DNA from: Calamus simplicifolius
Taxonomy: Eukaryota > Streptophyta > Magnoliopsida > Arecales > Arecaceae
Direction: 5' to 3'
DNA: 64,000 bases
Assembly: GCA_900491605.1 (NCBI GenBank)
Contig: UESW01001596.1
Span: 279,369 to 343,368, forward strand
The translations under genes and the position numbers were made by a program. A model generated the notes under the pieces. That model worked only from the letters and a program-made list of their open reading frames with translations. It had not been told where the DNA came from and made no database searches. Shown in pieces: positions 20,674 through 31,690 of the stretch (positions are counted from its first letter, which is position 1; every line of letters begins with the position of its first letter).

Positions 20674-21795
20674 TGTTGCTGCTGAAATATGTCCTCCGAC
20701 TCGGGTGCGATCGGGCTGCAGCGTGAGCTCCCGCCTGGGTGGACCTGCAAAACAGTCCTCATGCGAGAGGTGTTGGGGGTGGCCCTCCGTGGAAGACCCT
20801 CCGACGCTTAAGTCAGCGGGGATCAGCAATCAACAAAAATGGGAAGAAGGTTCTCGCTGAAGAGTCTCTCCAGGGTGGCCTCTCGAGAGCTATGAGCAGA
20901 GCGCTAATGGCGAAAAGGAGGGGCAAGCAAGTGTGCAGAATGGCGCCTACCTTAGAAGCAGGAAGACGCTCGTATTTATAGAGGGTCACCTGACTGCTTA
21001 TAGGCATCGTGGGTCTGAAAGCTGTTGAGATCCGAATCGAGTTTGTTATGATGCCAGCGGGATCTATATCTTGTCAGTTAGAGGATCGATGACTGGGAGA
21101 GCTAGTTGATGCCATGAGATTTAATGATCACATGGACCTAGGCCACTCTTGCGAGTCCTAGGCTACCTCTGGGCATGATTCGCCGCATGGAATCTTATTC
21201 AGTTATAGTTGATTCGAATTCTTACGCGCCGGATTCCGCAGAGGTATTTTAAACGCTGTGGTTCGGTCATCATGGTTCCGCGGAGGTAGGTGCCAAGGGG
21301 CCAATGTGGCAGCCATAAATGCCTTAAAGCAGATGGATGTACGTGGCCTTTATAAGGCCATAAATGCCTTGATGCAAGAGATATAGTGTGATTGCGGAGG
21401 CCGAGGTATGTTGGCCGAGGCTGAGGCTGGCCGAGCTATGTTGGCCGAGCTATGCTGAGGCTGGCCGAGCTATGCTGAAGCTAGCCGAGGCATGCTTTCG
21501 CCTTTCTTTTTATTCCATTAAATGCTGGCCAAGTCATTATGACCATTTTTGCACCATTAAATGCTCCAGCCTATTGACTTGACTACCGGATATTAATGAG
21601 GTGGCCCTTGGAAGAACCCACACACATAACGTGTCCCTTTTTCCTTTTTGTTCTCTTTCTTCATTATGACGAGATGCTTGTTGCTAGAATGTCGCGCCGG
21701 CTAACCAGTTGGCAAGCAGGGCATTTGGATTGGGCGCGACCCCATCGCCAATGTGAGCGGTCAATAATGTAATGACGATTTTACCCCTCATCACA
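20674..21795 (-). mobile_element. Gypsy LTR C (5' LTR of minus-strand element)
   Basis: Full-length 1122-bp LTR, TGTGATGAGG...GCAACA on the minus strand. It is followed in element direction by the primer-binding region and gag, as expected for a 5' LTR. Its upstream edge touches the polypurine tract of an oppositely oriented element. Confidence 0.85.
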
Positions 21796-21819
21796 CTTCG
21801 AACTAGGGAGTGGGGGGCA
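21796..21819 (+). promoter_or_regulatory. Polypurine tract of a plus-strand gypsy remnant
   Basis: CTAGGGAGTGGGGGGCA directly before the TGTGATGAGG start of LTR D. It is homologous to the minus-strand tract at 16310-16329. Only about 24 bp of internal sequence of this plus-strand copy remain. Confidence 0.75.
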
Positions 21820-22956
21820 TGTGATGAGGGGTAAAATCATCATTATATTATTGACCGCTCACATTAGCGATGGGGTCGCGATAAATCCAAATGCCCTGCA
21901 TGCCCGCTGGTTAGCCGGCGCAATGTTCTAGCAACAAGCGTTCCGTCATAATGAAGAAGAGAGCAAGAGGGAAAAAGGGTCACGTTATGTGCGTGGGTTC
22001 TCCCAAGGGCCACCTCATTAATATCCGACAATCAAGTCAATAGGCTGAGCATTTAATGGTGCAGAAATGGTCCTAATGACTTGGCCAGCATTTAATGGAA
22101 TAAAAAGAAAGGCGAAAGCATGCCTCGGCCAGCTTCAGCATAGCTCGGCCAGCTTCAGTATAGCTTAGCCAACATAGCTCGGCCAGCCTCAGCCTCGGCC
22201 AACATACCTCGGCCTCCGCAACCACGCTATGTCTCTTGCATCAAGGCATTTATGGCCTCACAAAGGCCACATGCATCCACCTGCTTTAAGGCATTTATGG
22301 CTGCCACATTGGCCCCTTGGCACCTACCTCCGCAAAACCATGATGACCGAACCACAGCGTTCAAAATACCTCTGTGGAATCCGGCACGTAAGAATTTGAA
22401 TCAACTATAACTGAATAAGATTCCATGCAGCGAATTATGCCCAGAGGTGGCCTAGGATCCGCAAGAGTGGCCTAGGCCCATGCGATCATTAAACCTCATA
22501 GCATCAACTAGCTCTCCCAGCCGTCGATCCTCTAACTGATAAGATACGGATCCCGCTGGCATCATAACAAACTCGATTCGGATCTCAACAGCTTTTAGAC
22601 CCACGATGCCTCCAAGCAGTCAGGTGACCCTCTATAAATACGACCGTCTTCCTGCTTCTAAGGTAGGCGCCATCCTACGCACTTGCTCACTGGCACACTC
22701 TCCTTCTGCCTTGGTTTTCGCCATTAGCACTCTGCTCAGAGCTTCGAAAGGCCACCCTTGGAGAGACTCTTCAGCGAGAGCCTTCTCCTCTTGTTTGTTG
22801 ATTGCCGATCCCCGCTGACTTGAGCGTCGGAGAGTCTTCCGTGGAGGACTACCCCCAACGCCTCTCGCGTGAGGACTGTTTTGCAGGTCCACCTAGGAGG
22901 GAGCCCATCCCAGAGCCCAATGCATCCGAGTCGGAGGACAGATTTTAGCAGCAACA
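21820..22956 (+). mobile_element. Gypsy LTR D, opposite orientation
   Basis: Full-length 1137-bp LTR in plus orientation (TGTGATGAGG...GCAACA). With LTR C it forms a 1.1 kb inverted repeat separated by 24 bp. TATAAATACGACC at 22633 is a plausible LTR TATA box. The right flank is AATTT, against GATTT on the far left side. Confidence 0.85.
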
Positions 22957-24017
22957 AATTTGATTTAGGATATTTTTAAATTTTGATGTTATATGACTGG
23001 TAATCTGTTTGTCATACCAAATATAACACAGTAATCAACATTACTGATAATCTATCTAGTGATAATATTTTATAGATAATCCATATTACTATTTAGGATT
23101 GCTTGATAATGCATCAAACGCTACCTTATTACCTTTCTTCTAGCCTTGATTGTCACTGTCTATTTGTTTTTCAACTAGAAAAGATTCAATGGACATACCT
23201 TCAGCCATACATAGCATGAACAAACAGAGCTTCAGGTGGAACTTATTCGCTCAGGATTTTGTTAAATACGGTGACTCTAACTATTGCCATAATGTAGTAG
23301 TCATGCTCCTTTCCAAATAGTGCCATTTGCAATACTTATTATGTCAAGATAAACTAAAATTATTAGTATGATTAAATTTCTTAATCTCAAACCCCACAAT
23401 CATCTCTAATGAAGAATTAAACTTTTATCAAGATATTAGGAGGATCTCTTAACCGAGCTCTTCAAATACTCAAATGATTGAGCTCACCAAATAAGGCTCT
23501 TAGCCGATTGAGCTTCACAACCAAGCTTACCAAATAGGTCTTTTCAACCAACTGAACTTATCAAATTATCTTCTCAACCAATCTCACTTAATTAGATTTC
23601 TAACTAATTGGGCTTTTCAAATAAGCCTCTTCATTTAAGCTGATCAATTAAGCTTTTCAACCAATCAATCCTTTTAAATTAGCCTTTCAACCAACTCAGC
23701 CCCGCCAAATAAACCTTTTGATCAATTAAGCTAACCAAATAAGCTCCTCATTCAAGCTAATTAACTAAGTTGTCCACTAACTAAGCTTGCCAAAATAAAA
23801 CACTTAACCAACTAAGCTAATCAAAATATCCTTACTAAAATAATTATTATAACAATTTTAAAATTATTTTAATTTTATCCCAAAACATATTGCAGGATAA
23901 AATAATACAATTTTTTTTAGAAAAGTAGGGATCGAAACTTTTTTTTCTCATGCCTTTATCATAGCCGATCGTCAACCCTACCGCTTGCATTAGCCGCATT
24001 GCTTGATTGGCCAACAA
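22957..24017. other. Intergenic AT-rich DNA with AGCT(T)-type repeats
   Basis: No gene recognised. At about 23450-23830 there is a degenerate repeat of AACCAACTAAGCTTATCAAAT type with a period of roughly 35-45 bp. Confidence 0.45.
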
Positions 24018-24636
24018 AGAGGGTTGTAATTGAGCCAAGCTGCTCACGAGCTACTCGAGGCTTGGTTCGATAAATGCTCGTTCGTGTTTGGCTCGTCATA
24101 TAAATGAGCCGAGCTTGAGCTTCATTTTAGAGCTCGTTTGATAAACGAGCCGAGCTTGAGCACGAAAACAAATTCGATTAGGAGCTCGCGAGACAGCTCG
24201 ATTAAGAGCTTATGAGACGGCTCAATTAGGAGCTTGCGAGCTGGCTCGATTAAGAGCTCGTGAACAAGATATCCTTTTGTTTTCTCTGTCTTTTTATCTT
24301 CTCTGGCTGCTCTTTGGGTTTAAGAATCGAGTTTTTTTTATTCTCGAGCTGAGCTTTAAACAAGCTTTAATTTGAGTCGAGCTTGAAATGAGCTTAATTC
24401 AAGCTCGAGCTTGAAATAAGTTTTTTCTGAGTCAAGCTTGTCGAGCTTTCTAATCATACCAAATGAGCAAGCTCGAGTCGAGCCCAAGCTTTTTGTAATC
24501 GAGCTCGAGCCGAGCTTGAATAGGGTTTTTCAAATGTAAACGAGCTCGAGCTCGAGCTTGAGCTCGAGTATTTGTTAACTAGCTAAACTTGAGCACCGAA
24601 AAGTTCGGCTCGGCTCGGCTCGATTACAGCCTTGGT
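24018..24636. mobile_element. Fold-back/MITE element rich in GAGCTCGAGC, with terminal inverted repeats
   Basis: The left end GGTTGTAATTGAGCCAAGC and right end GCTCGATTACAGCC are inverted repeats (about 15 of 18 positions). Inside are many GAGCTCG/CGAGCTTGAG iterations in both orientations that could fold extensively. It resembles the common plant repeat ending GGCTGTAATCGAGCC. Target duplication is unclear. No coding capacity. Confidence 0.6.
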
Positions 24637-24876
24637 GATAATCTTTGTTGTCAACCGCCTCTCCTCCAACATCCTCTCTCAACCATAAAGTGCCTTATAT
24701 AACTACTAACCACAAATCCTCTAGCTCTTCTCCATTCCAATCTTGGTCTCTAGCCACACAAGTGGCTTATGAAGGGATGGAAGTGTGCACTGCTTCTACC
24801 TCTCCCCTTATCTCGATTTCCAATGGCACCTAATATTCTTTAGCTTTCTCGATCTTGAGTGCTGAGCTTTATTTCT

Positions 24877-26650
24877 ATTGTGACCCCCAATCCTAAACCT
24901 AGTCTGAAAGCACTGAGATACGGCCGTGTATTCTTAAAACAAATCTCAACACACAAGACCCATTAAACCTCAACATATGCAAACCATAAAACACAATTGC
25001 AAAGCTAAAATTCAAATATATTGCTTTCATATTAAGTTATCTATCCTTTACCTTCTTTTTTAATTGATCAATGCAAAATGAAAAGAAACCTCTAATATCT
25101 TCACTCTTGAAGATCATTCCCAAAATTCTAATCGCTTTATTCTCATCCTCTCCAATATAATAAGGAGGGGAATGAGCTAAGAAGCCTAGTTGAACTTTTA
25201 CACTTACCATCATCATCATGAAAATGCCAATATGAAGTTTAGTATAACCAAAATATACTTGAATAAAAGATGTATATTATATATACAACCGTCCGAGAAG
25301 CTAATAAAATCTACATACCATAATAAATACCAATCAAGATAACCACATTCATAGGCAAACCAACAAACTCAAGATAACTACAACCACAGTGAAACCAACA
25401 AACTCGAGATAACCATATCAAGCAAGATAACTACACTACAACATCAAGATAACCATAATCATAGCCAAACCAACAAAATAAAGATAGCCACACCAAGCAA
25501 GATAACCACAATATTCAAATAACCATAACCATAACCAAACAAACAATATGACCACAGTCATCCCCAAATCATTTACGCGCCCGCACACAAGACATCACTA
25601 AGCAAGTCGCTCTCACTTTAGTATGCAATACGTCCTAGGACCCTCTCTCTCTATCACAATGCACATAAGGCATCACTAAATAAGTTACTCCTTCAGCATG
25701 CAAGTATCACGAAGCAGTACTGCTGATACATACCGTCACTTCTAGTACCAATATTATGTATCAACAACCTAACCTAGCGATATTTTTTCCACTCAAATTA
25801 GTTTATATACTAGCGTCCACATAATGAACTCGATCGTATCATGCACTGTAACTTTTCTACATTGGCCTCTCATAGGTCTACCCCCTTCTTTGGTGCTGCC
25901 AGTCTAAGCAAGTAAGGGCTCTATCCCTTACCATCAAAACTAGCACCATGTACCAATAGTATCCTTCATGCACACCATATCCCTTAATCAAGCCATACCA
26001 TACCATATCCATTATAAGTCCACCACATATCCCTTAATCAAATCACCTTCAGAATACCCAAAACTCATAATCTTGAATCAAAATCAAAAACCACTTATAA
26101 CAAAAATATATACCACATATATATACACAAATCCGTAATGCTTATTTCAAACCAACAATAAAATATAATATATGCAGCATAGAAGTCATAAAACATATTG
26201 CACAATGGTAGAGTATAAAATTTTACCTCAAATTGCCAATTCAATATTTCCTACAATGTAATTTAAGATATATAGTCAATGATAACCTATAATTCAAAAT
26301 AATAATTAATTAATTAATCAAAATTCATAATTAAAAATATTACCATTTCAACCTTTCAGCCCAAAATTCATAAATGACCCTTGCTTTATTGTTTTTGACC
26401 CATGTTTGATTATTTTCTGATATTTCTAATTTTTATCACTTCATTATATTTACAAAAATACTTATATTAACCTATGCTTAATCACCTCCTCAAAGTCCAA
26501 ACCCAAATAATAAGCTGGGCTTTGAATCCTTCTTTGGACTCGAGCAGATTAACTGATTAGCCCAACTAACCCAGTCATGAGCCCATCCATTCCCATCCAG
26601 CCCAACTCATACTTGGCCCATATAAAAATAAATCTCATGGAAAAAATCTT
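24877..26650. mobile_element. Probable LTR (gypsy-like), boundaries uncertain
   Basis: Starts TGTGACCCCCAATCCTAAAC and continues GAGATACGGCCGTGTA and CTCAACACACAAGACCC, a pattern I associate with Del/Tekay-type gypsy LTRs. It includes an array of CAAGATAACCACA / AAACCAACAAACTC units (25330-25560) and CACTAAGCAAGTCGCTC blocks. No protein-coding internal region is attached and the right end was not fixed. Confidence 0.4.
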
Positions 26651-27341
26651 GCTGCACCGGGGTGATGCAATAAGAGCTACATTATGCCCAATGATTGGCA
26701 TGCCATGTGCACATACGTGTCAAAGCAAAAAAGAATAATTTTATCTCTGGTACGTGTGTGCATGCGGCACATCAACCATCAGGTCGATGCGTACTTGCTA
26801 CACCACTTTTTCAAATTGCACGAGACCATTACCTTCTTCACCGATAAGAAGCTGAGAAGAAGGCACACAGCTTCTTCTTCCCATCAATCAACCAATGCCC
26901 GTTCTAGCATCACGGTGGCAATGGTGGGCAGAGGAAAGGGACAGTAGCGACGCACGAATTAGGACACTATGGCTCCAACGAAGGAGAAGTTAGAAAAGGA
27001 GGTCGAAGCAATGAAATTATTATGAAGGCAAAAATTATTTTTTAAAAATTTTTATTTCAACCTTACATGCAATTAAAACTTTGGCAAAGAGAAAGACTTC
27101 GTAATAGGATTTGAATTTTGATTTTTTAAAAATAATTTATCAATATATTCTACAAATTGGGATTCCATTCAACAACAAAAATAAGAATAATAATTATAAA
27201 TCCTTAATCTCAAACTAGTTGTATCAGCTATATGAATTTTTGTTCTGTAAGTTTTTTTTTATTGAAATGTAAAAAGATTCTAAGTTTTTTTTTTGCCACT
27301 TCCTTCTATACAATTTTCAACCTACTTCTAACTCTTTTTTC

Positions 27342-27372
<31 letters not shown>

Positions 27373-27374
27373 AG
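26651..27374. other. Unassigned region
   Basis: A moderately GC-rich block (26650-27000) with an 87-codon open frame (26684-26947, +) without recognisable similarity, followed by AT-rich DNA and a (TA)n run at about 27349-27371. Confidence 0.4.
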
Positions 27375-27690
27375 TCACATATTTACGCAGGTGCATCTCT
27401 AAGTTTACGTTGCATATATTCAAATTATTTAAATTATCTTTCTCTTAATTTATTCTCAATTGGAACTACCTTTACTTTTTATGAATAATTTCACTTATTA
27501 TTCCATCTTTTCTTATATTATCAAACATTCACTTCACTATTTTTATTTTCATCACATTCTTCTTATATACATATATTTTTCTAACCACCAAGCATCTTAT
27601 AACTAGTTTCATGGCTGTTTTATAATATTTTTTTTCAACTTATCAGCTATATACAAAATTGACATTCCAATCAAATGAATAAAATATTTT
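27375..27690 (-). mobile_element. Highly degraded RTE LINE relic
   Basis: Minus-strand translation, allowing for stops, aligns with the RTE C-terminus of the copy at 366: a region like K-M-F-D-N-I-R-K-D-G-I, then VPIENKLRE and Y-M-Q-R-K-L-R-D-A-P. In intact relatives this is the RMLRW...VAPIEDK...WFGHVQRR...DAP segment. Many stops; an old copy. Confidence 0.55.
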
Positions 27691-28186
27691 TGCTCATATA
27701 TTACCATGCAAAATTATAATACCTTTCCGTTTTGACTATTTATGCATGCAAGAACCGAGGATCCATGATTCGCCATCACACATTTGTCCCTTAAGCCTTG
27801 ATATCCTGTGAAACCCTCCTTTTAGGCTAGCTCTCACTTTAGGTTAAGATGTAATTAGATAAAATTGAGTTAAATATATAATTATATACTTAAAATTTTT
27901 ATTATTCATAATGTTTGGTATTGAGTTAACTTTCTAACTCATTTTGAATGACTCAAATAGGAAGTTAATTGAGAAAGTTAGAACAATTTAATAAACAAGT
28001 ATTAGTGTTGATGAACTTCAATTAAATTATAGAACTACCATTGATGATAATTAAGGACAATTTGTTATGTTTTTGTCCAAATTTATATATTTTAAAGATT
28101 ATGTTGAATAAAATAGAAGTTAGTTTGAGTTAAATCTATTTTAAATATTTAAATTAATATTTATCTTTTTAGCTTCTTAAAAAAAA

Positions 28187-28252
<66 letters not shown>
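28187..28252. repeat. (CA)n-(TA)n compound microsatellite
   Basis: CA repeats followed by about 46 bases of TA repeats. Confidence 0.95.
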
Positions 28253-28254
<2 letters not shown>

Positions 28255-28259
28255 TACAA

Positions 28260-28872
28260 AGACTTAAAAGCCCATTAATTTTAAGAGATGGGTGTAAAAC
28301 CTATTTATTTTAGAAGTCAAGAATCTATTTTTAGATATTTAATTAATATTTATCTCCTTATTTTCTTAAAGGAATCACTGTTCTACTAAAACTAAAAAGT
28401 TTATTTGAGATTGGCATCTTATAAAATATAGAAAATCTATTTATTTTAGGAGTTAAAAATCTATAATATTTATCTCGTTAGCTTTCTTAAAGGAACAATA
28501 TCCTATTAAATTGGGATGTTTATTTGTTTTATATATTAATATTATAAAGAGTAGAAAACATATTTGCTTTATGAGTCAAGAATCTATTTTTAAACATCAG
28601 TGTATATCTATCTCTTAGGTTTCCTAAAGGAATCAATATCCTACTAAAATTAGGAAAGTTAATTATTTTAAAAAATTAGTACTTAGGAAGAGTAGGAAAT
28701 CTATTTGCTTTTGAAAATCTCTCTATAAATAAGGCTCAATGGAGATCCTTTGATATCAAATCAATAGTTTCGAAGAATGAAGAAGGTGAAGGTTCAAGAA
28801 TCAATAAGGTTGATGAAGCCCTTAATTGAGGATTAGTTTCTAGTAATTTTATTTAGAGAAGTAAGTGATGAT
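28260..28872 (+). mobile_element. Older LTR-like segment with about 120-bp repeats
   Basis: Three to four degenerate units containing CTATTT(A)TTTTA, GTCAAGAATCTATTTTTA, TTTCTTAAAGGAA and ATCCTACTAAAA, then CTCTATAAATAAGGC (28724-28738), a plausible TATA box. The layout (repetitive U3, TATA, then a purine-rich leader) suggests an LTR, but its ends were not found. Confidence 0.4.
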
Positions 28873-30184
28873 TGTTGGGAATTGTATCCTAAAGCCAATC
28901 ATTTGATGATTGTGCTAATGTAAATTATATATAAATTGATATATTAATAAAAGTTATTTGGCAGTTTATTCATTACAAGAACATCTTCTTAAAACTCCTA
29001 ATAGTAATGAAGCCCTCATGATCTTCCTTCATGATAAAGAAGGATTTATCTTTGAAGGTCCTTAAAAGAGTTCGCAACCAAATGATATACTATGGCAGGG
29101 CCATAGTACTATCAATTATAGGACGTTGTATATCATATTTGTTGGTTGTCCTCTTAACCAAGGAGTGTAGAGACACTAGTATGATACAGGTGGAAGTGTA
29201 GGAGTATATTTCATCGAACGTGACTTATTTTCGGATACTCTACTGTCAAGAGTTAATCCAAGAAGATATAGGTATAAGTATCCTTCAGACCTGAAGATCA
29301 CAACCAGTGGCTTACAAGCAACTCATTGTACTTAGGTGCCGGACCACCTGGATTTCTAATCCAGCTACGAAAGGTTACTGGGTGCAGTCAAGTACTTGTG
29401 GTAGTCAGTTGTGGATCAAGATGGAATTTGACCTATTTCGTTAAAAGGAGAAATGCTTGTGTTTCAATTTAGCAAGACCTTGGCCAAGGCACTTCATGTG
29501 AAAGTCACATGATCACTAAAATTGAAATCACTTTATGGATTTGCTGTTTAAAGTTGACAGGCTCTTAAGCCATCCTTAGCATTTATGGTCAAGAGGATGA
29601 ATTATACGGTAACTGTTTCTTAGGGTTCTTGGAGTTTGCTCAGCAACTCTTCGACCTATCCAGACATCGGGTTCCATTGCTAGATGGGCACATCGATTAG
29701 TATAGAAAATTATTTCTATGCTACCGGCTTAGGTTCGAACCTAGAGAGTCACACGCATAAAGTTTCCTAGGATGATCTATTTGCTGATCAACGATTGAGA
29801 ATCGTATATAATTTAATTAATCAATTTGATTGATTGAATTATCTCAATTGGATTAAGTACAAGTGAATAAGATTCAATTTGGTTTAAGTCTACTAGAAGG
29901 ACTAATCAATTTCAAATATTGATTTGAAATTAGATTTGATTTGGATTTAAATAGATTCAGGATTAGCCAAATTTGATTTGGGCTAGGACCATGATCTATA
30001 TTGGTTTAATCCAATAAATTCAAATTAGCTTAAAACTAAAAATCCAAACCCCATGTGTGAAAAAGGTTTTCTTGCATGATGAGATAACTAAAATCTCATC
30101 TCATGACAAATTAAATTCTCATACAAAATTTAATTTATAACTTTTAGTCTTCTTCAAAAGATTCCAAGTTCAAAAAAATAAATT

Positions 30185-30428
30185 TTGCTAAAAGGTACCT
30201 CTTTGGAAGAGCACTCCACATAATTCTCCATGCATTGACAAGTGTGTGAATTAATGTGCCTCTTTGAAGAGCACTCCACATAATTCTTCATGCATTGACA
30301 AGTGTGTGAATTAATGTGCTCTTTGGAAGAGCACTCCACACAACTCTCCGTGCATTGACAAGCGTGTGAATTAATGTGCCTCTTTTGGAAGAGCTTCACA
30401 CAACTCTTCATGCATTGATAAGTGTGTG
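30185..30428. repeat. About 61-bp tandem repeat, four copies, within the solo LTR
   Basis: Each unit carries CTCTTTGGAAGAGC, CTCCACA, CATGCATTGACAAGTGTG and TGAATTAATGTG. The open frame on the minus strand here is simply this repeat translated (repeated C-M-E/K-N-Y-V-E-C-S-S-K). Confidence 0.9.
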
Positions 30429-30502
30429 AATTTAATATGTCTTTTGGTTTTCACAAAAATAGTGAAATTCTAAATGTTAGAATTCAATAGGTGGCTAATA
30501 TG

Positions 30503-30520
30503 AAACTATAAATAGAGGAG
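30503..30520 (+). promoter_or_regulatory. TATA box of the solo LTR
   Basis: ACTATAAATAGAGGAG lies about 560 bp before the LTR end, a normal U3/R position. Downstream is the AAGATCAAAAAGATC leader. Confidence 0.55.
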
Positions 30521-31066
30521 ATCCCTCACCAGATAACATAACACAAGATCAAAAAGATCAAAAATTCTAAACAGTTAGAACCAAGTGTTATAGTTCTAAG
30601 AGTTAGAACAGAAAATTCTAGTGTGATTTTAGTGTTAGCAAAAGCTTGGTGGATCTTGGAGGAAGATTCAAGTGGAAGAATTCAAGATCAGCAAAATTAT
30701 TTTTCATGAGCTAGCACTCTGAAATCCGATCATTCGGGGGCTTCGCATGGACAATACTAGAGGCTGGACAATTGAACGGCTGCAGAGCACAAAGGATTTA
30801 CCTACTGTTCTTAAGGTGAGTGATTTGATCCTTAGATCTTAAGCAGGCTTCAAGATGAGTAGTATGACTTCTCATCTTGAAGATTAAGATATGATCTTAA
30901 TTATTTAATTTATATGTAATACTTAGATCAAACGATCTTATAATATAAGGCAAAGATATGATCTTGATGCATGTTAGAAAGATTAATATGTAATCTTTAA
31001 ATATCCGCATTGATAATTGTTATCAAATTTTAAAATATGCATTCCTCGGGATTAACTCTCCCAACA

Positions 31067-31512
31067 TGATTACCTTCTAGGATTTATTATGTTTTTAAAC
31101 TAATAAATTTGTATCATCATGTGATGCCTTATTATATGAATATTGCATGCTTAGATATTGATCATGATTATACTTGATATTAATTATTTATTACTCTTGA
31201 TAAATTGATAAAGATGTTGAACTAATCATGAATCAGATTTAACAAAAGATAATAAAACTAAATTAAAAATTCTAAACTTGATGTAAGTAGTGATTACCTT
31301 TTAGTAATTATCATGTTTTTAAATAAAAAATATGTATCATCTTGTATTGCTTATTATATAAATATTGCATGCTTAGATATTGATCATGATTGCTATAATT
31401 ATACTTAGTATAATTATTTATTATTCTTAATAAATTGATAAAAATGTTGGATTGATATGAATAAATTTAATGAAGAAGGATGAAACTAAATTAAAAAAAA
31501 TTCTGAACTTGA
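31067..31512. repeat. Tandem duplication carrying the empty target site
   Basis: The segment after the solo LTR (31067-31290) is repeated at about 31291-31512: both contain ATTATATGAATATTGCATGC or the A-variant, GATATTGATCATGATT and AATTGATAAA. Copy 2 begins GTAAGTAGTGATTACC. Copy 1 is split by the LTR as GTAAGTGATGAT | TGATTACC, so copy 2 approximates the pre-insertion site. Confidence 0.8.
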
Positions 31513-31519
31513 TTATGCT

Positions 31520-31690
31520 GAATGATTGGATACCCTATCTATTGGGGTAATACATTGATGGATGCTTGGACCATGGGGTGTTATACCATAGCAATACCCT
31601 ACTTGTGGAGGTGATACACTGTTGGATGCCTGCACTATGGGGTGTAGTACCATGACGATGCCTTGCCTATGGGGATGGTACATTGGCTCT
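31520..31690. repeat. About 66-bp tandem repeat, 2.5 copies
   Basis: Units contain ATACCCTA(T/C)..TTG.GG, TGATACA.TG.TGGATGC and CTATGGGGTG. The minus-strand open frame over it is a repeat translation. Confidence 0.75.

Larger units (their letters stand above)
28873..31066 (+). mobile_element. Solo LTR, Copia-type, 2194 bp
   Basis: Begins TGTTGGGA and ends TCCCAACA, a perfect 8-bp inverted terminus, and is flanked by TGAT on both sides (28869-28872 and 31067-31070). Start GGGAATTGTATCCTAAAG resembles plant Copia LTRs. No internal coding region is attached, so this is a solo LTR. A tandemly duplicated host segment to the right preserves an uninterrupted version of the target (see 31067-31512). 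Confidence 0.8.

Noticed and set aside
30154..30411. Cysteine-rich small protein on the minus strand
   Set aside because: The reading frame is a 61-bp tandem repeat in an LTR; repeat translation, no start context or conservation.
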